DNA from: JAABSP01 sp011390135
GTDB taxonomy: Bacteria; Desulfobacterota; Desulfobacteria; Desulfobacterales; JAABSP01
NCBI GenBank assembly: GCA_011390135.1
Contig: JAABSZ010000040.1
Location: forward strand, 1-23,649
Length of the DNA stretch: 23,649 nucleotides
Direction: 5' to 3'
The translations under genes and the position numbers were made by a program. Shown here piece after piece: positions 1 to 6,754 of this stretch (position 1 is the first letter of the stretch; each line of letters starts with the position of its first letter). The notes below the pieces were generated by a model, which worked only from the letters and a program-made list of their open reading frames with translations, searched no databases and had not been told where the DNA came from.

Positions 1-42
1 GTCCAATCAACCCGGTCCAATCAACCCGATCCAATCAACCCG
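1..42. repeat. 14-bp tandem repeat, three copies
   Basis: Three head-to-tail copies of the unit GTCCAATCAACCCG run from the first base; the third begins with A instead of G, and a degenerate fourth start (GTCGAAC) follows. The array may extend beyond the left edge. It lies just downstream of the minus-strand tRNA-Tyr gene. No function is evident; it is not a CRISPR array, because there are no spacers. Confidence 0.75.
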
Positions 43-111
43 GTCGAACAGACCAGATCGGAATCCAACCGGCAACGGAATCTCCTACATACGCCTTACT
101 CTATATGAGGA

Positions 112-196
112 TGGTGGTGGGGGGAGGATTTGAACCTCCGAAGGCTTCGCCGACAGATTTACAGTCTGTTCCCTTTGACCACTCGGGAACCCCACC
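112..196 (-). tRNA. tRNA-Tyr (anticodon GUA)
   Basis: Read on the minus strand, an 85-nt cloverleaf is visible. The acceptor stem GGTGGGG pairs with CCCCACC, followed by discriminator A and an encoded CCA end. The anticodon loop TGTAAAT gives GUA, and a long variable arm is present, as expected for a class II bacterial tRNA-Tyr. The T-arm is GGAGG/CCTCC around TTCAAAT. It sits 22 nt downstream of tRNA-Thr and is probably cotranscribed with it. Confidence 0.97.
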
Positions 197-218
197 AAAT
201 TTTTTTTGCCTGATCCGG

Positions 219-291
219 AGCCAGCGAAGGGACTCGAACCCCTGACCCACTGATTACAAATCAGTAGCTCTACCAACTGAGCTACGCTGGC
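219..291 (-). tRNA. tRNA-Thr (anticodon UGU)
   Basis: Minus-strand cloverleaf: acceptor GCCAGCG pairs with CGCTGGC, a standard D-arm (TAGCTCAGTTGGTAGAGC), anticodon loop TTTGTAA giving UGU, and T-loop TTCGAGT. The CCA end is not encoded (CCG follows the discriminator), unlike the adjacent tRNA-Tyr. The order Thr(UGU)-Tyr(GUA) matches the thrU-tyrU start of the E. coli tufB tRNA operon. Glycine and threonine tRNAs and tuf could therefore lie beyond the left edge, but this cannot be seen here. Confidence 0.97.
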
Positions 292-339
292 AACCGATCT
301 CTCGGCTCTATGACGACGGCTGCCGTCATAGAATTCATA

Positions 340-368
340 CTTTTACGCTGATCGAACATTTTTTTCAA
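340..368 (-). promoter_or_regulatory. Putative sigma70 promoter for the tRNA-Thr/Tyr unit
   Basis: On the minus strand TTGAAA (-35) is separated by exactly 17 nt from TAAAAG (-10). Transcription would start about 40 nt upstream of tRNA-Thr. The -10 box is only a moderate match. An inverted repeat (CTATGACG/CGTCATAG, 308-331) lies between the promoter and the tRNA. Confidence 0.4.
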
Positions 369-821
369 GTTCCATTTTAGGCCATTTTGATCCACTATTC
401 GTTTTAATGCCTCGATATCTTCTTTTTTCTTTTTTTATTGTCCTATTTCATCTATTTTCGGATTCCCGGATTTCAATCGAATCGGAAACAGTGGCTCTTT
501 GGGGAGCATCCCTCCCCTCTTCTCCATTCCCTACCCGGATTTAACGCCATTCTCCCATTGATTTCTCTGACCGAATACCGATACAAAGAGGGGAAAATAT
601 TCATAGCCCTCTATATAATATGGTATTACCAATGGAAATGTTATCATAGAAAGTCTTGACAAATAGCGTGTTCTTTGTGTATCGATACAGGTGTATAATT
701 TAAGGTGCCGGCTCGTTTGGCGCCGTTTCAAAAAGTCCTGCCGATCCTCTGGCTCTGGCAGGACAAGGCGCAAGACAGCTCTATCGGCTATGACCTTTAA
801 AAATTGGGGATTCGATCACCA
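369..821. other. Gene-free stretch between tRNA-Thr and the transglycosylase gene
   Basis: I see no convincing gene here: the short open frames lack ribosome-binding sites and recognisable motifs. The AT-rich left part is nondescript. The right part holds a TTGACA box at 656-661, the perfect palindrome GTATCGATAC (679-688), a consensus TATAAT at 694-699 and the inverted repeat listed separately. TTGACA and TATAAT are 32 nt apart, too far to be one standard promoter. The TATAAT may belong to a promoter with a poor -35 that drives the downstream gene, with the palindrome as a possible operator. Confidence 0.5.
720..771. repeat. Imperfect inverted repeat in the leader of the transglycosylase gene
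   Basis: GTCCTGCC (735-742) and GGCAGGAC (757-764) can form an 8-bp stem with a 14-nt loop. An outer pair GCGCC (720-724)/GGCGC (767-771) extends it across an asymmetric internal loop. It would lie in the 5' untranslated region if transcription starts after the TATAAT at 694-699. No U-tract follows, so it is not a typical intrinsic terminator, and it matches no riboswitch that I recognise. Confidence 0.45.
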
Positions 822-2720
822 ATGTATATTCAAAAGTATATTCAAAAAATCCTTCCCTCCTTTCTCATCCTTATCATCATGATATTTTCAGGCGCCGGAT
901 GTCTTCAGATGTTCCAAAACATCCCGACGCAAACCGAGCAGGATGCTCCTCCGAAAGCAGCGGATATTTCACGATTAGCCGCGGAATACGAAGAGACAAT
1001 CGATGCAATCGAATCCGAGATCAATGATCCGGAAGAGATGTTCGACACAACCGTGATGTCCAATCCCGAAGATGCCGAAGAGATCTGCGAGCCAGAGATG
1101 ATGATAACAGCGGTTCCTGAAGATACGCCCATCATGGATGCGGAAGGGACGGCCCTTCCGGCAGATGAGAATTCCCCCCACTTCACGCTGGACGAGGCCC
1201 TGGAATTTTGCCGCATCTCCCAGGAATTCTGGCAGCAGGGGGAGGTCGAAAAGGCCATCGACTCGCTGGATCAGGCATATGCCCTTATATTGAAGGTAGA
1301 TACCTGCAACCGCCCCAAGCTGATGCAGCAGATCGACAATCTCCGTTTCATGATCTCCAAGCGAATCCTGGAGATCTATGCCTCTCGGAACACGGTTGTC
1401 AGCGGCAACCATGATGCCATCCCCCTGGTGATGAACCGGCATGTGGAGGCCGAGATCAAGAGGCTCTCCCGGGGCAAATTCTTTGTGGAAGCCTACATGC
1501 GCTCCGGAAAATATCGGCCCATGATCGTGGCCGAGCTGAAAAAGGCCGGCCTTCCGGAAAGTCTCTCCTGGCTCCCCATGATCGAAAGCGGGTTTCATGT
1601 CAATGCCCTCTCCAGTGCAAGGGCCCTCGGGCTCTGGCAGTTCATCCCCTCCACCGGCTACAAGTTCGGCCTGAACCGGACCAGATATGTGGATGAGCGT
1701 CTGGACCCGGAAAAATCGACAAAGGCCGCGATCGAATACCTCAAAGAGCTGCACCAGATCTTCGGGGACTGGACCACCGTGCTGGCCGCGTACAACTGCG
1801 GCGAGGGCCGGGTTCTCAAGGTGATCCGGAGCCAGAAGATCAATTATCTGGACAATTTCTGGGATCTCTACGAGAAGCTGCCCAAAGAGACGGCCCAGTA
1901 TGTTCCCCGGTTTCTGGCGACCCTGCACATCCTCGACAATCCGGAAAAGTACGGCATCCAGAAGATCGAGACCTGCCCCTCCCTCCAGTACGAAAAGGTG
2001 ACAGTGGACAAGAGTCTCCACCTCAGCGAGATCGCAGGCGCCATCGGAACCACCGAAGAGATTCTGGTGGAACTCAATCCGGAACTCCGTTACCGGCAGT
2101 TGCCCGGAGAGCCCTATGCCCTCAAGGTTCCCCCCAGCGCCAAAGAGACCCTTCTGGCAAAGCTCGATACCCTGAAGCCTGGGCGGCCTGCAGCCCCCCC
2201 GAAACCGAATCAGGCAAAGGCTGCCTATCACAGGGTGCGCAACGGCGAAACCCTCTCCGTCATCGCCAGCCGATACGGGATTACCGTTCGGGACCTCCTG
2301 CGGACCAACAATCTCTCCAGCCGCCATTTCATCGTGGCCGGCAAGACCCTGAAGATCCCCGGAACAGCCGCTTCCTCAACGGGCCGGAGCAGCGGTTCCA
2401 AGAGCCGGGCAACCTATGTGAAGCACAAGGTAAAAAGCGGAGATTCCCTCTGGATTATTGCCAGAAGATATGGTACAAGCACCAAGCGGATTCAGCAGGC
2501 CAACAACCTGTCCGGCACGCGCCTGCGGATCGGTCAGGAGCTGAAGGTTCCGACGGATAAGGGGAAGAAGGCGAGTCTTCGGCCCTACTATGTCAAGAAT
2601 GGCGATATCCCCTTTGACATCGCCAGACGACACAATATGGAACTGGAACGGTTTCTCAAGGTGAATCACCTGACCACCCGCAGCAAGATCTACCCCGGTC
2701 AGAAGCTTTTTGTGGAATAA
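822..2720 (+). CDS. mltD: MltD-like membrane-bound lytic transglycosylase with LysM repeats
   Basis: This gene encodes a peptidoglycan lytic transglycosylase of about 632 aa that cleaves the MurNAc-GlcNAc bond in the periplasm. The ATG at 822 is preferred over an upstream TTG because it directly opens a signal peptide (MYIQK, then a hydrophobic stretch) ending in a weak lipobox (GAGC), with GGGGA upstream. An acidic, probably disordered segment follows the lipobox. The SLT domain contains the catalytic glutamate in MIESGFH (about E255), then the family motifs ALGLWQFIPSTG and AAYNCGEGRV. Three LysM peptidoglycan-binding repeats fill the C-terminus (roughly residues 469-515, 532-577 and 588-632). 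The architecture and order match MltD (GH23). A gap of 23 nt separates it from tRNA-Arg. Confidence in the family is high; the exact start is less certain. Confidence 0.93.
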   Translation: MYIQKYIQKILPSFLILIIMIFSGAGCLQMFQNIPTQTEQDAPPKAADISRLAAEYEETIDAIESEINDPEEMFDTTVMSNPEDAEEICEPEMMITAVPEDTPIMDAEGTALPADENSPHFTLDEALEFCRISQEFWQQGEVEKAIDSLDQAYALILKVDTCNRPKLMQQIDNLRFMISKRILEIYASRNTVVSGNHDAIPLVMNRHVEAEIKRLSRGKFFVEAYMRSGKYRPMIVAELKKAGLPESLSWLPMIESGFHVNALSSARALGLWQFIPSTGYKFGLNRTRYVDERLDPEKSTKAAIEYLKELHQIFGDWTTVLAAYNCGEGRVLKVIRSQKINYLDNFWDLYEKLPKETAQYVPRFLATLHILDNPEKYGIQKIETCPSLQYEKVTVDKSLHLSEIAGAIGTTEEILVELNPELRYRQLPGEPYALKVPPSAKETLLAKLDTLKPGRPAAPPKPNQAKAAYHRVRNGETLSVIASRYGITVRDLLRTNNLSSRHFIVAGKTLKIPGTAASSTGRSSGSKSRATYVKHKVKSGDSLWIIARRYGTSTKRIQQANNLSGTRLRIGQELKVPTDKGKKASLRPYYVKNGDIPFDIARRHNMELERFLKVNHLTTRSKIYPGQKLFVE

Positions 2721-2743
2721 AAAAGCTCTTTGTCCCGCCCCAC

Positions 2744-2816
2744 GCCCCCGTAGCTCAGTGGATAGAGCAATGGATTCCTAATCCATGCGCCGCAAGTTCG
2801 ATTCTTGCCGGGGGCA
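2744..2816 (+). tRNA. tRNA-Arg (anticodon CCU)
   Basis: A 73-nt plus-strand cloverleaf: acceptor GCCCCCG (2744-2750) pairs with CGGGGGC (2809-2815), with discriminator A at 2816. D-arm TAGCTCAGTGGATAGAGCA, anticodon stem ATGGA/TCCAT with loop TTCCTAA giving CCU (reads AGG), and T-loop TTCGATT. CCA is not encoded. Arg(CCU) genes are common integration sites for mobile elements, but I found no repeat of the tRNA 3' end elsewhere in the window. Confidence 0.97.
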
Positions 2817-2964
2817 CTTCTCTTATTCTCTTCTTTGTTTGCCTTTGTGAGACAAGTCTGATATAAAGGACTGGTGTTGCCCGGGATTTGCCCCGGCAGC
2901 GCCGGTCTTCTTCTGCGCACAGTTATTGGCGTGTAACACCAGACAAAGCAAAAGAACATATCCC

Positions 2965-3375
2965 ATGAGCATTTCCCTCCATCCCATCGGAACGGTCCGC
3001 ACCAGCGCCACGGAGCTGCCCCGGCACTGGAGCCTTTCAGATGTCGAAGGTACTTTGGAGATCGACCCGAAATTCCTTTCGGGCCTCAAAGATATCCAAA
3101 TCGGACAGCAGATCGTGGTGCTGTTCCATTTCCACAAGAGCGAGCCCTTCACCGAAAGTCTGCTGACCCAGACCCCGCCCCACCGTGATACGGCAATGGG
3201 CGTCTTCAGCATCTGCTCCCCGAGAAGACCCAACCCGATCGGCCTTTCCGTGGTGACGGTGACAGGGATTTCAGGAAACCGGATCGAGGTCAGGGGAATC
3301 GATATGTTCGACCGGACCCCGATTCTGGATATCAAGCCCCATCACAATTTCGAGAAGAGCGAATCTATGGAATAG
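2965..3375 (+). CDS. trmO: TrmO-like tRNA (N6-threonylcarbamoyladenosine37-N6) methyltransferase
   Basis: This 136-aa protein belongs to the TsaA/VirR/TrmO family, which transfers a methyl group from S-adenosylmethionine to t6A37 of threonine tRNAs reading ACY. The diagnostic motif SPRRPNPIGLSVV is present, preceded by HRDTAMGVFSI and followed by RGIDMFDRTPILDIKPH, the standard core of the family beta barrel. The protein is shorter than E. coli TrmO and lacks its C-terminal extension, as in many single-domain bacterial and archaeal members. The ATG at 2965 fits the family start (SISLHPIGTVRT); the frame is open a little further upstream to a TTG, but that adds residues foreign to the family. 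No strong ribosome-binding site is visible. The neighbouring tRNA gene is probably coincidental. Confidence 0.9.
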   Translation: MSISLHPIGTVRTSATELPRHWSLSDVEGTLEIDPKFLSGLKDIQIGQQIVVLFHFHKSEPFTESLLTQTPPHRDTAMGVFSICSPRRPNPIGLSVVTVTGISGNRIEVRGIDMFDRTPILDIKPHHNFEKSESME

Positions 3376-3513
3376 CGTAGGAAAGGCTTTTATGATCTGT
3401 GGGCATTGCTTTAACGATGGATGATCTGGAGCGGGAGCCGGCATCCCTGCGCCATATGGAGAAGATTACGGCCGAGCTGCGGGATGGGGTGAAGTGTATT
3501 CGGAAATGGTAGA

Positions 3514-4212
3514 ATGTGCTTTTTACGAAAAATATTGCTGCTGACAACCCTTCCCGCGATCATCCTTATGGGCTGCAGCGGCGGGGGGAGCGATGAGAAT
3601 GCTTCCGATGCCGGAGTCTTCAGCCGTCCCTTTGCCGGAGAGTATTCCAACTCCTGGTCATTTGACCATGATCTGCCCCTTGGATATTTCAACGAATCCT
3701 GCAAAGAAGAAGCCCAGCCTCATGTGTTGACCTGGGAGGGGGAGATGGAAAAGGCGGGCTGGGGCGACAGTCGATGCCACAACGGGTATGACTGGCTTAC
3801 ACCGGAGGGGACACCGCTTCTTGCGGTCGCGGACGGAGAAGTAATCTTTGCCGACGCGGAGCCTCCATTTAAATGCGGCGCCAGGGGCATGGTGAGCGCC
3901 CTGATCGTCAGCCTCCGGCACGATACTGTTCTGGGGGTGCTGGAGACGGTCTATATCCACTTGAGCCGCATCGATGTCGCGGTGGGCGATCGGGTAAAGG
4001 AGGGTGAGCAGATCGGCCTTTCCGGCAGCACCGGATGCAGCAGCGGACCCCACCTCCATTTCAGCGTATACCGGAGAATGGCCGACGGAACCCGCCGGGT
4101 TGTCGATCCCTTTGGATGGGAGGGAGAGAGTGATGATCCCTGGGCGGTTCATCCCATGGGTGCAGAGAGCATCTGGCTCTGGCGGCCGGGGGCCGAGCCG
4201 AACGGATATTGA
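3514..4212 (+). CDS. M23-family (LytM-like) metallopeptidase lipoprotein
   Basis: This 232-aa protein carries a lipoprotein signal peptide (MCFLRKILLL... with lipobox LMGC, C21), so it is predicted to be membrane-anchored and face the periplasm. The M23 zinc-peptidase motifs are all seen: HNGYD (H89, D93), YIHLS (H149) and GPHLHFSV (H180, H182), together with the hallmark TPLLAVADGEVIFA and VGDRVKEGEQIGLSGSTG stretches. With all metal ligands present it may be an active endopeptidase on peptidoglycan cross-links or another Gly-rich peptide, rather than a degenerate activator such as EnvC/NlpD. Insertions with extra cysteines (KCG, TGCSSG) are not typical of the minimal domain. The ATG at 3514 has no good ribosome-binding site but is the only start that includes the signal peptide. 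Confidence 0.9.
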   Translation: MCFLRKILLLTTLPAIILMGCSGGGSDENASDAGVFSRPFAGEYSNSWSFDHDLPLGYFNESCKEEAQPHVLTWEGEMEKAGWGDSRCHNGYDWLTPEGTPLLAVADGEVIFADAEPPFKCGARGMVSALIVSLRHDTVLGVLETVYIHLSRIDVAVGDRVKEGEQIGLSGSTGCSSGPHLHFSVYRRMADGTRRVVDPFGWEGESDDPWAVHPMGAESIWLWRPGAEPNGY

Positions 4213-4308
4213 TTCCCCGCCACCCTGTTCTTCTGATTGAATCCGCACAATTCGCCGATATCCATATTCATCCAGGATTTCCTCCCAGGTTCCCATATCC
4301 TTTCGGCG

Positions 4309-4362
4309 TCAAATATCGGAAATGAACCATAACAGCACATTTGTATCGAGCAGGATCTTCAT
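4309..4362 (-). pseudogene. N-terminal remnant of a PIN-domain (VapC-like) toxin
   Basis: The minus-strand frame starts with MKILLDTNVLLWFISDI and then hits a TGA after 17 codons. The first residues match the classic opening of VapC PIN-domain toxins, including the first acidic catalytic residue (D6 in LLDTN). None of the later PIN acidic residues can be found in any frame between here and the M23 gene, so the toxin is truncated rather than merely frameshifted. Its ATG overlaps the stop codon of the upstream antitoxin frame (ATGA), the usual coupling of such pairs. It cannot be an active nuclease. Confidence 0.55.
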
Positions 4363-4514
4363 TCCATATATTCTTTCAAATCATCCATCGGCGCGTTGAA
4401 ATCTTCCGCCATTCTTATCTTTCCTTTTAAAAGAGCGGGAATTCTCTTTCTCATCACCTCCTTTTCAGGAATGATGATCAGCCGACTGCTGCTCCCATGG
4501 TAATCTTGATTCAT
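4359..4514 (-). pseudogene. Antitoxin of a type II toxin-antitoxin pair, short and probably decayed
   Basis: The minus-strand frame of 51 codons ends in KGKIRMAEDFNAPMDD followed by LKEYME. This is the typical toxin-binding tail of Phd/VapB-like antitoxins that partner PIN toxins (compare the common tail pattern KG.I...DDFD.PL.DFKEYM). The N-terminal DNA-binding part is much shorter than usual: RLIIIPEKEVMRKRIPALL resembles only the end of a Phd domain. The frame stays open further upstream without motifs. It ends at a TGA overlapping the toxin start. It is probably a relic; a short functional antitoxin cannot be excluded. Confidence 0.5.
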
Positions 4515-4536
4515 CCACCGGATGATCATGAAACAA

Positions 4537-4565
4537 TTGACAACAGATGGTTGCTGGTGTAGATA
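4537..4565 (+). promoter_or_regulatory. Putative distal sigma70 promoter of the BREX operon
   Basis: TTGACA (4537-4542), a spacer of exactly 17 nt and TAGATA (4560-4565) make a strong sigma70-type match pointing to brxE. Transcription from here would leave a leader of about 165 nt. A second promoter candidate lies 83 nt further downstream. Confidence 0.5.
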
Positions 4566-4624
4566 GTGAGACTGATTCCTTATCCACAGCTTTTAAGGGG
4601 GCGATGATGAGGTCGAGAATGAGC

Positions 4625-4654
4625 TTGCCACTATCAAAATATCGGACGTATAAA
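4625..4654 (+). promoter_or_regulatory. Putative proximal sigma70 promoter of the BREX operon
   Basis: TTGCCA (4625-4630), an 18-nt spacer and TATAAA (4649-4654) form a good promoter match about 80 nt upstream of the brxE start. The predicted start of transcription falls at about 4661, on the left arm of an inverted repeat. Confidence 0.5.
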
Positions 4655-4660
4655 CAGCCG

Positions 4661-4678
4661 ACAATGCCCGGCCATTGT
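4661..4678. promoter_or_regulatory. Inverted repeat at the predicted BREX transcription start (candidate operator)
   Basis: ACAATG-N6-CATTGT is a perfect 6-bp inverted repeat that begins at the expected +1 of the proximal promoter. A repressor bound here would block initiation. Some BREX loci are controlled by WYL-domain BrxR repressors that bind inverted repeats, but no regulator gene is seen in this window, so the binding protein is unknown. Confidence 0.35.
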
Positions 4679-4737
4679 TCCGCGTATTTCCCTTGGCTGC
4701 CACTACTTTTGTCAGATGGCTGCTCCGGATACGCTTT

Positions 4738-5328
4738 ATGATAATCACAACCGATGAACTCGATGCTGTTCTGGCCCTTCAGCTCGCAATCTCATGGGCC
4801 GGGGAAGGTCTTTCGGAGCCCCGGCGGCTCGACTGGTGGAAGACGGATCTGATCGACCCGGAGGGTGGCGGGGATCTCTTCTGCCGCCTTCTCCCGAGGA
4901 CAGGCCAATGGGCTTCTCTGGAGGCGGCCCGGATTGCGGCCATTCGTGCCGATACAGGGGCAAGGCTTTCCATGGCCAAACCCGATGCGGTGCGCACGCT
5001 TTTTTTCTGGGGGTTTGAAATCGATGAAGCCCTACGGAACCGGCTGGCCCTGCACAAGCCGCGCGGGAATGATCCGATGAAGGTATTGCCGATGCCGGTG
5101 GATCTGAAAGGGGCATTTGTAAAGGATGACTTCGAGGAGGTCCTTTGCCTGCCGGGGCAGAAGATCCCGTATAAAGTCGTGCCGGGGGGCCGGGAGCTGA
5201 AGGGGCCCCTGCCGAAATCTCCGGCGTTGAAGGCAAAGCACCTTGGGGCCGCACTTCTGCCGCTGGGAAAGGATTACCCCGCGCCCTTCTACCGGATTGC
5301 CGAGGATGCCATTTCCGATGATGGCTGA
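4738..5328 (+). CDS. brxE: BREX type 6 protein BrxE
   Basis: This 196-aa protein is the marker of type 6 BREX; its biochemical role is not known. The sequence has the pattern I associate with the family: LQLAISWAGEGLSEPRRL, then WWKTDLIDPEGGGDLF, LLPRTGQWASLEAAR and DAVRTLFFWGFEIDEALRNRL. Together with the order of the following genes this makes the call solid. The ATG at 4738 is chosen because family similarity begins at MIITTDELDAV; an ATG at 4675 in the same frame would add 21 unrelated residues and would lie within the candidate operator. No clear ribosome-binding site is present. It is the first gene of the operon and its 3' end overlaps brxA. Confidence 0.88.
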   Translation: MIITTDELDAVLALQLAISWAGEGLSEPRRLDWWKTDLIDPEGGGDLFCRLLPRTGQWASLEAARIAAIRADTGARLSMAKPDAVRTLFFWGFEIDEALRNRLALHKPRGNDPMKVLPMPVDLKGAFVKDDFEEVLCLPGQKIPYKVVPGGRELKGPLPKSPALKAKHLGAALLPLGKDYPAPFYRIAEDAISDDG

Positions 5329-6091
5329 AGAGGTGAGCCGGGATCATACGAACCTGCTGAAGATGTCTCTGGCTGTCGAAGAGAGCAGGATCTACTGGGA
5401 AAACTTCGACCCCGGGATTCCGCAGAACCGGTTGGCCCCCATCGCGTTCGAGAACCGCTGGTTCGGTGACAAAAGCATGCCCCGGGTCAGGACCATCCTC
5501 GCGGATTTCAAAAACCGGTACAATGCCTTTCCCCAAGCCCTGGAGGTGCTTCGATGCCGGCGGCCCCAAGAACTTTTTGACCGCCGGAATCTCTGCCACT
5601 GGCACATGCAGCTTTCCGACCCTATTTACCGGGATTTTACCGGAACCTTTCTGACAGAGCGACGCCTCCACTCTTGGCCCAGCATTGACAGGAATGTGGT
5701 GATGCGGTGGCTGCAGGATCGGGTGGGAGATCGGTGGGCCGTGGCCACCCGGAAGAAGATCGCACAAAGCCTTATGACTTCGGCTGCCGAGGCCGGTCTC
5801 TGCACACCGGAAAAGCAGCAGAGAGCGCTCTTCTATCCGCCGGTCTCCGACACCAGCCTGACCTATCTTCTCTATCTCCTGCGGCAGACCCGGTTCAACG
5901 GAACCCTGCTCTCCAATTCCTATCTCCTCTCTGTGGGACTTTCCGACGGATTTCTGGAGAAACGGCTGCTCCGGCTGAAGGAGATCCGGTTCAACCGAAT
6001 GGGGGAGCTTACCAGCTTTGAATGGCAGTATGCGGATCTCAGATCCTGGGCCCAAGAAAACCGCTTTTCGAATCGGGGAGATGAATCATGA
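5318..6091 (+). CDS. brxA: BREX protein BrxA (DUF1819 family)
   Basis: This protein of about 257 aa belongs to the BrxA/DUF1819 family, small helical proteins with a reported DNA-binding fold in other BREX types; the role in phage exclusion is unclear. Visible family features are the early VRTILADFKNRYNAF helix pattern, FDRRNLCHWHMQLSDPIYRDF, the RRLHSWPSIDRNVVMRWL stretch and KKIAQSLMTSAAEAGL. The start is uncertain: ATGs at 5306, 5318 and 5321 lie in frame. I favour 5318 because GAGG stands about 12 nt upstream and the frame then overlaps the end of brxE by 11 nt. It overlaps brxB by ATGA, so the two are probably translationally coupled. Confidence 0.85.
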   Translation: MMAEEVSRDHTNLLKMSLAVEESRIYWENFDPGIPQNRLAPIAFENRWFGDKSMPRVRTILADFKNRYNAFPQALEVLRCRRPQELFDRRNLCHWHMQLSDPIYRDFTGTFLTERRLHSWPSIDRNVVMRWLQDRVGDRWAVATRKKIAQSLMTSAAEAGLCTPEKQQRALFYPPVSDTSLTYLLYLLRQTRFNGTLLSNSYLLSVGLSDGFLEKRLLRLKEIRFNRMGELTSFEWQYADLRSWAQENRFSNRGDES

Positions 6092-6726
6092 TCGATCCGC
6101 TCTTTCAGAAATCTCAACTGGAGGCCGCGATCCATGACCTGCGCAAAGATCTGCTCTTTGAGGGCGGCCCCAGGATCAGCACCATGCGCAACTACGGGTT
6201 TGCGATCCTTCCCTATGATCCGGGAAAGGAGTTTGAACTGCGGGGATATATCCGCCGGCTGATCGACGAACTCAGCGGCATGGGATGGAATCTCCTCTTC
6301 CTGTCGCTGCACCGCCTTTTCATGGATATGTTGAAATCAGAGGAACCCGGCGTCCTCGACAGCTTTATCGGCCGGGAGAGACGCCTGCATGCAAAGGATG
6401 CACAAAGAGGTCTTCAATACCTCAAGGAGCGGATGGTCTCTTATATCGAAGAGCCCGATGGAATTGCAAGTGTTATGGTTCGGCGCATCGACGCCTTTGT
6501 TGAAGAGCATCCGGACGAAATGGATAAGGCACTGATCCTTATCGGCCGGGCTGGGGCCCTCTATCCCTATTTTCGATACTCCGCGCTGCTGCGCTTCCTC
6601 GACGGCAAAACCCGAAACATACCGGTGGTGCTGCTCTACCCGGGGGAACGGCAGGGGGAGACGGGCCTCACCTTTATGGGAGAACTGCCTGCGGACCGGG
6701 ACTACCGGCCAAGGATTTATTCGTGA
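6088..6726 (+). CDS. brxB: BREX protein BrxB (DUF1788 family)
   Basis: This 212-aa protein is of the BrxB/DUF1788 family, a core BREX component that is needed for defence in type 1 systems; its molecular activity is not settled. Recognisable stretches are GGPRISTMRNYGFAILPYDP and KEFELRGYIRRL near the N-terminus, and at the C-terminus GALYPYFRYSALLRFL, NIPVVLLYPGE and LTFMGELPADRDYRPRIYS. The length is usual for the family. It starts at ATGATC within the ATGA overlap with brxA. brxC follows after 28 nt with its own strong ribosome-binding site. Confidence 0.9.
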   Translation: MIDPLFQKSQLEAAIHDLRKDLLFEGGPRISTMRNYGFAILPYDPGKEFELRGYIRRLIDELSGMGWNLLFLSLHRLFMDMLKSEEPGVLDSFIGRERRLHAKDAQRGLQYLKERMVSYIEEPDGIASVMVRRIDAFVEEHPDEMDKALILIGRAGALYPYFRYSALLRFLDGKTRNIPVVLLYPGERQGETGLTFMGELPADRDYRPRIYS

Positions 6727-6754
6727 ATCGGCCATAGAAGGGAAAGGATTTCAT

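Noticed and set aside
975..2327. Long minus-strand open frames opposite the transglycosylase, brxC, pglZ and brxHI genes
   Set aside because: They are mirror frames of GC-rich genes: they have no ribosome-binding sites and no recognisable motifs, while the opposite strand encodes clear families.
2744..2816. tRNA-Arg as attachment site of an integrative island carrying BREX
   Set aside because: No second copy of the tRNA 3' end was found near the right border, no integrase gene is present, and two normal genes lie between the tRNA and the BREX operon.
2881..2897. GC-rich hairpin (CCGGG/CCCGG) before trmO as a terminator for tRNA-Arg
   Set aside because: The stem is only 5-6 bp and no U-run follows.
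3417..3512. A 31-codon plus-strand frame (MDDLEREPASLRHMEKITAE...) between trmO and the M23 gene
   Set aside because: It has no ribosome-binding site and no recognisable family. It could be the C-terminal scrap of a lost gene, but the sequence alone does not support a call.
4547..4741. A 64-codon plus-strand frame in front of brxE
   Set aside because: It starts between the two promoter candidates, has no motif or good ribosome-binding site and looks like chance.
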